A stretch of DNA of 64,000 nucleotides from Bradyrhizobium erythrophlei (GCF_900142985.1 NZ_LT670849.1:3100001-3164000); one strand, 5' to 3'. Positions 9,053-17,290 are shown, counted from the stretch's first letter. The notes: a model not told the origin generated them from the sequence alone. Numbers and translations: made by a program.

Positions 9053-9066
9053 TCCAATGGATTGGA
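9053..9066. promoter_or_regulatory. Possible LysR operator
   Basis: Perfect arms TCCAAT and ATTGGA are separated by GG, in the 130-bp divergent gap between the LysR gene (start 9041) and the isochorismatase-fold gene (start 9172). The position next to the LysR start suits autoregulation. Confidence 0.35.
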
Positions 9067-9171
9067 TGATAAGTTCCGATATTGCTGTCTTCTTGTCCGA
9101 TGGTCCAGCGGTTAGTTGTGGTGCCAGCGAGCGCCGACGGCGTCGCGCAGAAAGACCGACGGAGACCCCTG

Positions 9172-9906
9172 ATGCAACGGCGTCAATTTCTTCAGACATC
9201 CACGCTCGGGGCCGCTGCCGTGCTTCTCGGCGCAGCCCCGATCAGCGGCGCATCTCAACCCATCTCATCCCGGGAGAAAATCATGGCAGACGACGCTCAC
9301 CCGTATGAACCGCTCACGTCCGAAAACGCAGCCCTCGTCCTCATCGACCATCAGGTCGGTCTGATGACCGGGGTGCGCGACTATTCGACCGGAGAACTCA
9401 AGCACAACGTGGTTGCGCTGGCCAAAGCCGCCAAGGCGTTGAAGCTGCCGATCGTTGCGACCACGACCGCGCGCGACAGCCTCTGGGGTCCGACCTTCCC
9501 GGAGCTCGTGGCGGCGCTGTCCGGCGTCCAGATCATCGACCGCTCGTCCGTCAACGCGTTCGATGACGCCAAGGTCGCGCGGGCGATCGAAGCGACCGGC
9601 CGCAAGAAGCTGATCTTCGCCGGCATCTCGCTTGAAGTCTGCGCCGCATTTCCCGCCGTCACCGCGATCGGCAAGGGATATGGCGCTTACGTCGCCGTCG
9701 ATGCGTCCGGCACGTTCAGCGAAACCAAGCGCCAGGCCGGCCTGTTGCGCATGATGCAAGCCGGCGTGATCGTTTCCGACTACGCGACCTTGATGGTTGA
9801 GATCCTGAAGGACAACGCCCGTCCGGAGGCTGGCGCCGTCTATGAGGCGTTGGATATGCCCTGGGCAAAGCTGGTCGGGCAGATCGCGCACGCTTACGGC
9901 AAATGA
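9172..9906 (+). CDS. Isochorismatase-fold cysteine hydrolase with Tat signal
   Basis: From ATG 9172 (GGAGA upstream) the product is 244 aa with a twin-arginine signal (MQRRQFLQTSTLGAAAVLLGAA). A second in-frame ATG at 9283, preceded by CGGGAGAAAATC, would give a 207-aa cytosolic form starting MADDAHPYEPL. The catalytic domain is YcaC-like: Asp in LVLIDHQVGLMTG, the TTTARDSLWGP segment, and the nucleophile Cys in FAGISLEVCAAFPAV. Family members hydrolyse amides or related bonds; the substrate here is unknown. It lies divergent from a LysR gene and 91 bp upstream of an exported RidA. Both starts have good ribosome sites, so one or both locations are possible. Confidence 0.8.
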   Translation: MQRRQFLQTSTLGAAAVLLGAAPISGASQPISSREKIMADDAHPYEPLTSENAALVLIDHQVGLMTGVRDYSTGELKHNVVALAKAAKALKLPIVATTTARDSLWGPTFPELVAALSGVQIIDRSSVNAFDDAKVARAIEATGRKKLIFAGISLEVCAAFPAVTAIGKGYGAYVAVDASGTFSETKRQAGLLRMMQAGVIVSDYATLMVEILKDNARPEAGAVYEALDMPWAKLVGQIAHAYGK

Positions 9907-9997
9907 GCCTTGCAGGTAGGCCGCGGTCTTGTCAGTTGACGCGCTCCCAAGCGTCGCGCAGGTTTGCTTGGTTATTGTTTCCGTCAGGAGTCTTCCG

Positions 9998-10501
9998 ATG
10001 AATCGTATTGTCACCGCGCTACTCGTCACGACGCTGGCAACGGCGGCGCAGGCCGCCGAGTACATGCAGAAGACGCCGTTTCAGCTATCGCGCGCGTTTT
10101 CGCCGGGGGTCGTTACCTCGGGCGGAATGACGGTCTGGGTGGCCGGCCAGACCGCGACGGAAGACGGCGAGGGGCGCAACATCGCCAACAACTTCGAAGC
10201 CCAGGTCAAACAGGTGATGGCTCAAATCGACGGCGTGCTGAAGCGCGCCGGCGGCAGCCTGGACAACGTCGTGGCCATGACGGTGTTCATCAAGGAACCC
10301 CGCTACGGCGACAAGTTCGTGGAGATGCGCAAGGACTTCTTCAAGAACGGAAACTATCCCGGCAGCGCGCTCATCACCGTGACCAATTTCGCGCGGCCCG
10401 GCATCGAGATCGAAATCCAGGCGGTTGGCGTGATCGGCGACACCTGCTCGACCGACAATCCCTGCTCGGCCGAGGGCAAGGCCAAGGCGACGCCGAAATA
10501 A
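9998..10501 (+). CDS. RidA/YjgF-family protein with signal peptide
   Basis: A protein of 167 aa from ATG 9998 (TCAGGAGTC upstream). A signal peptide (MNRIVTALLVTTLATAAQAAE) is followed by a complete RidA domain: FSPGVVTSGGMTVWVAGQTATE, QVKQVMAQIDGVLKRAGGSLDNVVAMTVFI, and FARPGIEIEIQAVGVIG, which contains the Arg that binds the carboxylate in active deaminases. A short tail with two Cys (DTCSTDNPCSAEG) could form a periplasmic disulfide. Cytosolic RidA deaminates reactive enamines; an exported version next to an exported isochorismatase-fold hydrolase suggests a joint periplasmic pathway. Confidence 0.8.
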   Translation: MNRIVTALLVTTLATAAQAAEYMQKTPFQLSRAFSPGVVTSGGMTVWVAGQTATEDGEGRNIANNFEAQVKQVMAQIDGVLKRAGGSLDNVVAMTVFIKEPRYGDKFVEMRKDFFKNGNYPGSALITVTNFARPGIEIEIQAVGVIGDTCSTDNPCSAEGKAKATPK

Positions 10502-10563
10502 CCTGGTCGCAGACCAAGTGAACTCGCGTGCCGGCCAACTCGGGCCGCGCGGCCATCGGCCGG

Positions 10564-10785
10564 CTATGCACCGGGCGTCTTTGGAAAGGCCTCAACTTTG
10601 CTACTCGACGAAACCACAGGCGCGTTTTCCAACATCACATGACCGGCAGGCTTGGCGCCAAGCTGGACGAGGCTGAGCAACGCCGAGACCACGACGACTG
10701 CGCAGGTGTCGCCTCGTGCAAAGGCGACGCTGGCCGCGATCAGAATTGTCTTCAGGGTGGCTAGAAGTGCGAGAAGCTTGGTCAT
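10564..10785 (-). CDS. Small hydrophobic protein of unknown function
   Basis: A protein of 73 aa from ATG 10785, with GGGAG placed well upstream. Two hydrophobic stretches (residues 3-22 and about 28-42) suggest a membrane or exported protein, ending in a Ser/Val/Pro-rich tail. No family is recognised. It is divergent from a LysR gene across a 139-bp gap whose sequence is repeated at 12274-12395, where another small exported gene takes the same position. Its coding status rests on the ribosome site and context only. Confidence 0.4.
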   Translation of the reverse strand: MTKLLALLATLKTILIAASVAFARGDTCAVVVVSALLSLVQLGAKPAGHVMLENAPVVSSSSKVEAFPKTPGA

Positions 10786-10797
10786 CTGACATCTCCC

Positions 10798-10927
10798 TGA
10801 GCGATTTCGGTGGCAGGTGTTCGAAATGCCTTTCCATGCTGCCTTTATTTGAAATGGAGCTATTGCCTCGGCGCGATAAGCGCGCTTCTCTTTGAATGAC
10901 TTTTGACTTTTTTCGGGGAAATCGATG
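10798..10927. repeat. LysR promoter block, copy 1
   Basis: This gap sequence matches 12274-12395. The 53 bp at 10875-10927, ending in GGGGAAATCGATG (the LysR ribosome site and start codon), match 12343-12395 at 50 of 53 positions. A second match covers the left end (TGAGCGATTTC and GGCAGGTG). It probably holds the LysR promoter and the divergent promoter of the small gene. Confidence 0.7.
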
Positions 10928-11848
10928 GACCTCGTGGGGACGCTCGAAGTCCTGGTCCGGGTAGTGGAGACAGGTTCGTTCTCTGCCGTTGCCCGCGAAC
11001 GCGGCCTGACCCAGGCCGCTGTGGCCCGGCAGATTTCGCAGCTCGAGCAGCATTTCGGCGTACGCCTGTTTCACCGCACGACACGAAAACTCAGCCTGAC
11101 CGACGATGGACAGATGCTGCTGGGTCTGGCCCGGCCGGTTCTTGAGGGCGTTGAGGGAATTGAAGCCGCGCTCGGGCGGCAGAGCGCCTCGCCGATCGGG
11201 CTGGTGCGCGTCGGGATCAACGTGACGGCTGGCCGTTTTCTCGCGGAACGTCTGCCGTCCCTGCTCGCCGAACACCCGGGGCTGAAGGTCGAACTCGTGC
11301 TGGCCGATCGGTTCGGCGACATGATCGAAGACCGGCTCGACATGGCCTTGCGCGTGGGTGAAATCACAGATGCGTCACTGGTGACACGCCCGGCCGGGAC
11401 TGTCGCGCTGCTTGCCGTGGCAGCGCCAAGCTATATCGAGCGGTTTGGAAGACCTTCAACGCCCGCCGGTCTCGCCGTTCATACGTGCATCATCCACGAT
11501 GTCGGGCCGGGCTCGGACGTGTGGACCTTTGTCACGCCGCAAGGACCACAGGGCTTTCAGGTGTCTGGCGGGCTTCTTGCCAATGACGCTCGCGCGGTGC
11601 ACGGGGCTGCCCGCGCCGGATACGGCATTGCGCGTCTGTCTCCGCTTGAGGCGTTCGACGATCTGCGCAGTGGAGAACTGGTTCGCGTGTTGAGCAATTT
11701 TCAAAGCCCGGGCATTCCGATCAACCTGGTCTACTCGTCCCGACGACACCTGGCGCCGCGCACGCGACTCGTGCTGGATTTCACACTGGACCAGGTTCGA
11801 CATGTGCAGGCGATGGTTGCCGCCTCCGACGCGACGCGGGACTCATAG
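10925..11848 (+). CDS. LysR-family transcriptional regulator
   Basis: A protein of 307 aa from ATG 10925 with GGGGAAATCG before it. The helix-turn-helix region runs over about residues 14-60 (VETGSFSAVARERGLTQAAVARQISQLEQHFGVRLFHRTTR). The effector domain follows with the FxPxLLxxHPxLKVEL-type segment. The neighbouring divergent gene encodes a small hydrophobic protein, and the promoter block upstream is duplicated 1.5 kb away. Targets are unknown. Confidence 0.85.
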   Translation: MDLVGTLEVLVRVVETGSFSAVARERGLTQAAVARQISQLEQHFGVRLFHRTTRKLSLTDDGQMLLGLARPVLEGVEGIEAALGRQSASPIGLVRVGINVTAGRFLAERLPSLLAEHPGLKVELVLADRFGDMIEDRLDMALRVGEITDASLVTRPAGTVALLAVAAPSYIERFGRPSTPAGLAVHTCIIHDVGPGSDVWTFVTPQGPQGFQVSGGLLANDARAVHGAARAGYGIARLSPLEAFDDLRSGELVRVLSNFQSPGIPINLVYSSRRHLAPRTRLVLDFTLDQVRHVQAMVAASDATRDS

Positions 11849-11924
11849 GCGCCGTTGCCCTTGTTTGCCTGCTTCGGCGCCGGGGCGGCATTCGCGCCGG
11901 AATCCTGAAACTGTTATCGCGAGA

Positions 11925-11951
11925 AAAGTCCCGGGCATTGCCCGGGACTTT
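11925..11951. terminator. Bidirectional terminator
   Basis: A perfect 11-bp stem (AAAGTCCCGGG at 11925-11935 and CCCGGGACTTT at 11941-11951) with a 5-base loop sits between the convergent LysR gene (ends 11848) and the small exported gene (ends 12008). Runs of A and T at the two bases of the stem suit termination from both sides. Confidence 0.7.
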
Positions 11952-12007
11952 CTCCAGCGAGGCCAGCAGAACAGATCTTCAAAAATGTCCTGCGTCTCGT
12001 CGCCTGA

Positions 12008-12256
12008 TCAGCTTCCGGAGGGACGAAGCGACGGATCAAAACCGCCCACGCGGGACGGATCCCGTCCGCTGAAGCCGAAGTTCTCCAGGTTCACCGCGCC
12101 TTCCGAGGAGGAGGGCGTGATCACCTGGTTATAGGAGCCGCGGAAGTTCGACAGGCCATAGGCACGGCCGTGTTTCGTCGCATGGGCAAACGCTGGTGTA
12201 GCGAGCGCAGCAGACAGAAGCATCACGGTGCTGAATGTTTTCACGTTGGTCAGCAT
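12008..12256 (-). CDS. Small exported protein, YNQ/DPSR family
   Basis: A protein of 82 aa from ATG 12256 with AAAGGAAAG upstream. The signal peptide (MLTNVKTFSTVMLLSAALATPAFAH) leads into a mature part with NFRGSYNQVITP and, at the C terminus, GRDPSRVGGFDPSLRPSGS. It is a paralogue of the protein at 2952-3197. The gene lies divergent from a degenerate LysR start, in the same arrangement as 10564-10927. Function unknown. Confidence 0.65.
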   Translation of the reverse strand: MLTNVKTFSTVMLLSAALATPAFAHATKHGRAYGLSNFRGSYNQVITPSSSEGAVNLENFGFSGRDPSRVGGFDPSLRPSGS

Positions 12257-12273
12257 GGCTCTTTCCTTTCTAT

Positions 12274-12395
12274 TGAGCGATTTCAGGGGCAGGTGCGGAA
12301 TTCCCGCCTGCCGCTCTCAAAGTGGGCCTACTGCCGCAACGTGATAAGCGCGCTTCTCCTTGAATGACTTTTGAGTTTTTTAGGGGAAATCGATG
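12274..12395. repeat. LysR promoter block, copy 2
   Basis: This is the second copy of the block at 10798-10927. Positions 12343-12395 match 10875-10927 with three substitutions in 53 bp, including the ribosome site and ATG. The left part is more diverged and 8 bp shorter. Upstream sequence is kept better than the reading frame that follows. Confidence 0.7.
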
Positions 12396-12506
12396 ACGTT
12401 CGTCGTTACGCACGAAGCCGTGAGCGGAGTGACGGCGGTGCTCTCCCGCCGTGTCCGAGACGTGTCGCTCCGGTTGTGCGTCGTGATTTTAGGCTTGTCC
12501 CGGTGA
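12393..12506 (+). pseudogene. Possible remnant of a LysR gene 5' end
   Basis: The ATG of the duplicated LysR promoter block opens a frame of 37 codons (to TGA 12504-12506). Its first residues (MTFVVTHEAV) align loosely with MDLVGTLEVL of the intact LysR at 10925, then diverge. There is no helix-turn-helix. I read this as what is left of a duplicated regulator gene; it could also be a chance frame behind a copied promoter. Confidence 0.35.
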
Positions 12507-12513
12507 CGAAGAC

Positions 12514-13800
12514 TTACTCTGCGGCCGTGGTCTCCGGCAGCTTGGCGCCTTTGCCGTAGCGCTGATCGATATAGTCGATCACCAGCGCCTTGAAGTCGGC
12601 GGCGATACCGGGGCCGCGCAGGGTGCGGAATTTCTTGCCGTCGACGAACACGGGCGCGGCCGGCGCTTCCCCGGTGCCGGGCAGCGAAATGCCGATATTG
12701 GCGTGCTTGGATTCGCCGGGGCCGTTGACGATGCAGCCCATCACCGCGACGTTGAGTTCTTCAACGCCGGGATATTGCGTCTTCCAGGCCGGCATCTCGT
12801 CGCGGATGAAGTCCTGGATCGAGCGCGCCAGTTCCTGGAACGTGGTCGAGGTGGTGCGGCCGCAACCGGGGCAGGCCGCCACCAGCGGCACGAAGGTGCG
12901 GAAGCCCATGGTTTGCAGCAGTTCCTGCGCGACCTGAACTTCCAGCGTGCGATCGCCGCCGGGTTCGGGCGTCAGCGAAATGCGGATGGTGTCGCCGATG
13001 CCGTCCTGCAGCAGGATGCCGAGCGCGGCCGATGAGGCGACGATGCCCTTTGAGCCCATGCCGGCCTCAGTAAGGCCAAGGTGGATGGCATAGTCCGAGC
13101 GGCGCGCCAGTTCCTGATAGACCGCGATCAGATCCTGCACGGCGGAAACCTTCGCTGACAGGATCATCTTGTTCTTGGGCATGCCGAGTTCTTGCGCGCG
13201 GGCCGCCGACAGCAGCGCCGACTGCACCATCGCCTCGCGCGTCACCGCGCGGGCGTCGCGCGGATTGGCGGAAGCCGTATTCTCGTCCATCAGCTTGGTG
13301 AGCAGCTCCTGATCGAGCGAGCCCCAATTGGCGCCGATACGCACCGGCTTGTTGTTCTTGTTGGCGATCTCGATGATGTCGGCGAACTGGGTGTCGCGCT
13401 TGTTCTTGAAGCCGACATTGCCCGGATTGATGCGGTACTTGTCGAGCGCTTCGGCGCAGGCCGGATATTCGGCCAAGAGCTTGTGGCCGATGTAGTGGAA
13501 GTCGCCGATCAAGGGCGTGGTGATGCCGAGCTTGCGCAGGCCGTCGCGGATATGCGGAACGGCCGCGGCCGCTTCCTCGCGGTCGACGGTGATGCGCACC
13601 ATTTCGGAGCCGGCGCGCGACAACGCGGCGACCTGGGCGATGGTGCCGTCGATATCGGCGGTGTCGGTGTTGGTCATCGACTGCACGACGATCGGCGCAC
13701 CGCCGCCGACGGCAACGTTGCCGACCATGACCTGGGTGGTTTTGTGCCGGGCGCTTGGCCCCGCAATATCGCTCTGGACGGGATTTTCGGGCTTGTTCAT
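12514..13800 (-). CDS. ispG: 4-hydroxy-3-methylbut-2-en-1-yl diphosphate synthase
   Basis: A protein of 428 aa. IspG converts MEcPP to HMBPP in the non-mevalonate isoprenoid pathway, using a [4Fe-4S] cluster. The three cluster ligands are visible: Cys310 and Cys313 in [10 protein letters not shown] and Cys356 in [10 protein letters not shown]. The N-terminal TIM-barrel part carries [17 protein letters not shown] (31-47) and the C-terminal cluster-binding domain follows. The length fits the family. The start is 13 bp behind the EamA-type transporter gene, which itself lies 28 bp behind zur, so the three genes are probably one transcript. Confidence 0.95.
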   Translation of the reverse strand: MNKPENPVQSDIAGPSARHKTTQVMVGNVAVGGGAPIVVQSMTNTDTADIDGTIAQVAALSRAGSEMVRITVDREEAAAAVPHIRDGLRKLGITTPLIGDFHYIGHKLLAEYPACAEALDKYRINPGNVGFKNKRDTQFADIIEIANKNNKPVRIGANWGSLDQELLTKLMDENTASANPRDARAVTREAMVQSALLSAARAQELGMPKNKMILSAKVSAVQDLIAVYQELARRSDYAIHLGLTEAGMGSKGIVASSAALGILLQDGIGDTIRISLTPEPGGDRTLEVQVAQELLQTMGFRTFVPLVAACPGCGRTTSTTFQELARSIQDFIRDEMPAWKTQYPGVEELNVAVMGCIVNGPGESKHANIGISLPGTGEAPAAPVFVDGKKFRTLRGPGIAADFKALVIDYIDQRYGKGAKLPETTAAE

Positions 13801-13813
13801 GGGCGTTCAAATA

Positions 13814-14770
13814 TCAGGTTTCGGTATCGTTCAGCAACGGATTAGCTGGGGCGGGAACAGCCGAGTTTGGGCGGTTAACCAGAAAAAGCCCAGCAACTAC
13901 AAGCAGGGCTGCGGCCCCGAACACCGGGGTCAACGTGTCATGCAGGATCAGATAGCTAGCCACCACGCCAAACAAAGGGGTGATGAAGGTAAATGCCGAC
14001 AATTTGCTGGCTGAATAGGCCTTGACCAGCACCCACCACAGCAAAAACGTCAGCCCGACCACCCAGACCGCCTGGTAGGTGATCAGCGACACCGCCAGCG
14101 GACCGGGCACGTGGCTCAGGGTTTCCCCGGAAGCCCAGGCCGACAGCGCCAGGATCGGGATCGAGATGACCACCTGGTACATCAGTGACTTTTCCGGCGG
14201 GGCATGACGAAGCCGCGTCGCCTTCACGATCACGGTCGTGGCCGCCCACAACGCGCCGCCGCCGACGATCAGAAGGTCGCCCCACAACATCTTCGCATCG
14301 ACGTCGGCCTGCGGCGCGCCGATCGCGAGCACCACGCCCACAAAACACAGCGCGAGCCCCGCCCATTGCGATGCGCCCAGTCGTTCGCCGAGCAGCCGGT
14401 GCGAGCCGAGGGCGACGAAGAACGGCGCGGTGTAGAGAAACACCGCCGCGCGCGAGGCCGAGGTCAGCCCGAGCCCGCGATAGATCATCGCGAACTCGAC
14501 GCCGAAGATCACGCCCAGCCACAGACCGGCTTGAAGCGTGCCGTCGCGGGCAAAGAGTTTCACGCCACGAAAGTGGGCGATCAACAGCAGCACCGGAAGT
14601 GCGCCGATCGAGCGAAACGTGCCTTGCAGGAGTGGCGGAATGTCCGGCAGCGCCAGCTTGACCGCCACCTGGTTGAAGCCCCAGCTCACGCACAGCATGA
14701 GCATCAAGGCGATGGCGCGCGGGGGAAGCGGGCGCTCCACCGAGGAGAGCGGCAATGTTTCCGAGGTCAT
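13814..14770 (-). CDS. EamA-family (DMT) transporter
   Basis: A protein of 318 aa from ATG 14770 (CAGGAATCCC upstream). It has ten predicted transmembrane helices in two EamA repeats. The first opens with LMLMLCVSWGFNQVAVKLALPDIPPLL, typical of drug/metabolite exporters. The gene lies between zur and ispG with gaps of 28 and 13 bp. Family members export amino acids, metabolites or drugs; the position behind zur raises the possibility of a zinc-linked role, but nothing in the protein shows metal-binding motifs. Confidence 0.8.
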   Translation of the reverse strand: MTSETLPLSSVERPLPPRAIALMLMLCVSWGFNQVAVKLALPDIPPLLQGTFRSIGALPVLLLIAHFRGVKLFARDGTLQAGLWLGVIFGVEFAMIYRGLGLTSASRAAVFLYTAPFFVALGSHRLLGERLGASQWAGLALCFVGVVLAIGAPQADVDAKMLWGDLLIVGGGALWAATTVIVKATRLRHAPPEKSLMYQVVISIPILALSAWASGETLSHVPGPLAVSLITYQAVWVVGLTFLLWWVLVKAYSASKLSAFTFITPLFGVVASYLILHDTLTPVFGAAALLVVAGLFLVNRPNSAVPAPANPLLNDTET

Positions 14771-14798
14771 GGGATTCCTGTGGAGGCTTGTCGCCCTC

Positions 14799-15284
14799 TT
14801 AATTCTGGCAGTGCGCGCAAACGCCGGTGATTTCGACAATCGACATGCGCGGCGTAAATCCGGTTGAGCGTGCCGAGGCGGTGAGGCTTTGCGCAACCGG
14901 CGCCGCCGGCACCTCGCCGACCAGCCCGCAGCGCTCGCAGATCAGGAATGCCACCATCGCGGCTTCGTCGTGATCGTGGGCGCAGGCGAGAAAGGCGTTG
15001 CGGCTCTCGATGCGATGGACCAGGCCGTTTTCCATCAGGAAGTCGAGCGCGCGATAGACCGTGATCGGCGCCGGCCGCGGTTTGGACTTGGCGAGTTCCT
15101 CAATGATTTCATAGGCGCCGAGCGGCCGGTGGCTGGACAATAACGCTTCCAGCACCTGGCGGCGGATCGGTGTGAATTTCTGGGCGCGCTTCGCACACAC
15201 CCGCTCGGCATGCTGCAACGCATCCGCCGTGCAGCGACCGTGATCGTGATCGGGCGCGGGAAATGTCGGTTTGGCGAGGCTCAT
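14799..15284 (-). CDS. zur: Fur-family regulator, Zur-like
   Basis: A protein of 161 aa. The winged-helix DNA-binding domain spans about residues 35-95 (FTPIRRQVLEALLSSHRPLGAYEIIEEL...PITVYRALDFLMENGLVHRI). The structural zinc site is four cysteines, Cys116/Cys119 (ICERCG) and Cys156/Cys159 (GVCAHCQ). A regulatory site typical of Zur is offered by Cys101, His103 and His105 (ACAHDHDE). The N terminus also has a His/Asp-rich run (DHDHGRC). Zur represses zinc uptake genes when zinc is plentiful. No znuABC is in the window; the genes behind it are an EamA exporter and ispG. Confidence 0.85.
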   Translation of the reverse strand: MSLAKPTFPAPDHDHGRCTADALQHAERVCAKRAQKFTPIRRQVLEALLSSHRPLGAYEIIEELAKSKPRPAPITVYRALDFLMENGLVHRIESRNAFLACAHDHDEAAMVAFLICERCGLVGEVPAAPVAQSLTASARSTGFTPRMSIVEITGVCAHCQN

Positions 15285-15324
15285 TGGCCGAACCTAGCAT
15301 TTTGTAGGGAGAACCAAAATCCCA

Positions 15325-15489
15325 CTAGTGTCCCGATTCCGAAGTTCGTCGCATCTTGCGGAGCCACGTTTCGAACTTCGGAATCGAAAGGACACTAGCT
15401 AACTCGTTGATCTAGTGTGGCCCTGGTTCAGAAGTCCGCATGACCGACTCGCGGCGATGATAACGCGGACTTCTGATCCGCCACACTAG
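15325..15489. repeat. Composite paired palindrome, copy 1 (zur-marR gap)
   Basis: Palindrome A covers 15325-15398, with ends CTAGTGTCC and GGACACTAG and inner arm GATTCCGAAGTTCG. Palindrome B covers 15412-15489, with ends CTAGTGTGG and CCACACTAG and inner arm GGTTCAGAAGTCCGC. The spacer is 13 bp. The pair fills part of the 367-bp gap between zur and marR. No coding sequence is seen. See the finding on this repeat family. Confidence 0.85.
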
Positions 15490-15605
15490 GTAGAAAATGG
15501 CTTAGCGCGCCGCCGAAAGAGTTCCCAAGCCATGTTCCTTGGACAGGGCAGGGCCGCAATGGCCGCCAATTAAAAATGAGCCTGGCCATTTAAAATTTCG
15601 TAAGC

Positions 15606-15629
15606 AAGCTTATTATATCCAAAGCTTAT
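15606..15629. promoter_or_regulatory. Repeated AAGCTTAT near the marR promoter
   Basis: AAGCTTAT occurs at 15606-15613 and 15622-15629 in the same orientation, 16 bp apart, flanking an AT-rich TATTATAT that could be a -10 box. The region lies just upstream of the marR start at 15652. Spacing of 1.5 helical turns and the location suit a MarR autoregulatory site, but this is inference. Confidence 0.35.
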
Positions 15630-15651
15630 GAAAGGGCTGGGGAACGAAACG

Positions 15652-16128
15652 ATGGCACGCAGTTCCGTTGACATGAACTTTTTGTTCACGCTCGGCGAGC
15701 TGGCGCGGCTGGTGCGCGCCCATGCCGACCGGCAGTCGGCGCGCTACGGCATCACCCGTGCGCAATGGGCGGTGCTGGCCAAGGTCGAACGTTTCGAAGG
15801 CATGAAACAGTCCGAACTCGCCGAACAGATGGAGATGCAGCCGATCACGCTGACGCGCCTCGTCGACCGCCTCTGCGATAACGGCTGGATCGAGCGCCGC
15901 GGCGACGAGACCGATCGCCGCGTCAACCGGCTCTATCTGCGCAAGGCCGCGCGGCCGCTGCTCGCCAAGCTGAGCGGCCTGCGCTCCGAGATCACCGAAA
16001 CTGCGCTCGAGGGCATCAGCCCGGCGGACGCGAACCGGCTGCTCACCCAATTGGAGGCGATCAAGGAAAACCTCCGCAACGCCATTCAGGATCAAGAAGA
16101 TGCAAGGAAGGAACAGCGCTATGGCTGA
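15652..16128 (+). CDS. MarR-family transcriptional regulator
   Basis: A protein of 158 aa from ATG 15652, behind GGGGAACGAAACG. The in-frame ATG at 15628 lacks a ribosome site. The winged-helix domain is complete: TRAQWAVLAKVERFEGMKQSELAEQMEMQPITLTRLVDRLCDNGWIERR... with the wing DETDRRVNRLYL (domain split here; about residues 35-100). It is the first gene of a three-gene operon with an HlyD-family adaptor and a DHA2-type pump. MarR proteins of this arrangement repress the pump until a toxic phenolic or drug binds. Confidence 0.85.
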   Translation: MARSSVDMNFLFTLGELARLVRAHADRQSARYGITRAQWAVLAKVERFEGMKQSELAEQMEMQPITLTRLVDRLCDNGWIERRGDETDRRVNRLYLRKAARPLLAKLSGLRSEITETALEGISPADANRLLTQLEAIKENLRNAIQDQEDARKEQRYG

Positions 16129-17290
16129 TCCCGTATTGAAATTTCCGCCCGAGCAGAAAGGCGCGCCGGGTCAGCCGCCGCGCGAAAAACTCGCAGGCAC
16201 GCCGCGCCGCCGATTGCTCGCCGCGCTGCGCCGCTATCGACGGTTCCTCTTGCTGGTGGTGCTGCCGATCGTCGCCGTGATCGGGGGCGTCGTGTTCTAT
16301 CTCAATGGCGGCCGTTATGTCGGCACCGACGACACTTACGTGGGCGCGCAAAAGGTTCTGATCACGCCCGATATTTCCGGCCGCATCGACAAGGTCGTGG
16401 TCAAGGAAGGCCAGCTCGTTCACAAGGGTGATGTGCTGTTCGAGATCGATCCGATTCCGTTCCGCCTCACCGTGGATCGCGCCAAGGCCGCGGTCGAACA
16501 GGCCAGGACGAGCTACAGCAACCTCGTCGCCAACATCAAGATTTACGACGAGATGGCCAACTTGATGCAGCAGGCCATCGACCTCAAGCAGCGCGATGTC
16601 GAGCGCAAGTCGGCGTTGGTGAAGAACAGCTACGGTTCGCAGCTCGACCTCGATAACTCGACGAACTCCGCCATCACCGTGCGCGCCGAGTTGGCCTTCG
16701 TGCAGCAGCAGCGGTCGAGCTCGCTGACGCAACTGCTTGGCAATCCGAACCTCAAGCTCGACGACTTTCCGCCCTATTACCAGGCGCAGGCCGCGCTCGC
16801 GCAGGCGCAACGCGACCTCGATCACACCGAGATGCGCGCGCCGATGGACGGCATCGCAACGCTGGTCGATCAGATCCAGCTCGGACGCTTTGTCGTCGCC
16901 GGCTCGCCGGTGTTCACGATCATCGATGTCGCCAAGCCCTGGGTCGATTCCAATCTGAAAGAGTCGGATCTGACCCATGTCGCAGTCGGCCAGACGGTCG
17001 AAATCGATGTCGACGCGTTCCCGGACCATACCTTCAAGGGCACGATCGGTTCACTCTCGCCCGGCACCGGCGCGCAATTCGCGATCCTGCCGCCGCAAAA
17101 CGCCACCGGCAATTTCGTCAAGGTGGTGCAGCGCGTGCCGGTGCGGATCTATTTCGATGCCAACGATCCGATGATCAAGAAGCTGAAAGCCGGCATGAGC
17201 GCCTATGCCACCATCGATACCGGCCACAAGCGCACGCTGGCCGGGCTCTTCGGCATTCGCTCGGCGGCAGCGAAGCAGGATCAGGATTAG
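16121..17290 (+). CDS. HlyD/EmrA-family membrane fusion protein
   Basis: A protein of 389 aa from ATG 16121, overlapping the end of marR by 8 bp, with AAGGAAGG upstream. A cytosolic N terminus is followed by one membrane helix (about residues 44-62), a lipoyl half-motif (TDDTYVGAQKVLITPDISGRI), a long coiled-coil hairpin (about 115-225), a second lipoyl half and beta-barrel domain (ATLVDQIQLGRFVVAGSPVF). This is the layout of EmrA, the periplasmic adaptor of tripartite drug pumps. It is 3 bp from the pump gene. The outer-membrane partner may be the TolC-like protein at 43189, an inference. Confidence 0.85.
   Translation: MADPVLKFPPEQKGAPGQPPREKLAGTPRRRLLAALRRYRRFLLLVVLPIVAVIGGVVFYLNGGRYVGTDDTYVGAQKVLITPDISGRIDKVVVKEGQLVHKGDVLFEIDPIPFRLTVDRAKAAVEQARTSYSNLVANIKIYDEMANLMQQAIDLKQRDVERKSALVKNSYGSQLDLDNSTNSAITVRAELAFVQQQRSSSLTQLLGNPNLKLDDFPPYYQAQAALAQAQRDLDHTEMRAPMDGIATLVDQIQLGRFVVAGSPVFTIIDVAKPWVDSNLKESDLTHVAVGQTVEIDVDAFPDHTFKGTIGSLSPGTGAQFAILPPQNATGNFVKVVQRVPVRIYFDANDPMIKKLKAGMSAYATIDTGHKRTLAGLFGIRSAAAKQDQD

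Noticed and set aside
15285-15651. Possible CRISPR or tRNA in repeat-rich gaps
   Set aside because: The repeats are inverted pairs, not regularly spaced direct repeats, and no cloverleaf or CCA end was seen in this or the other large gaps.
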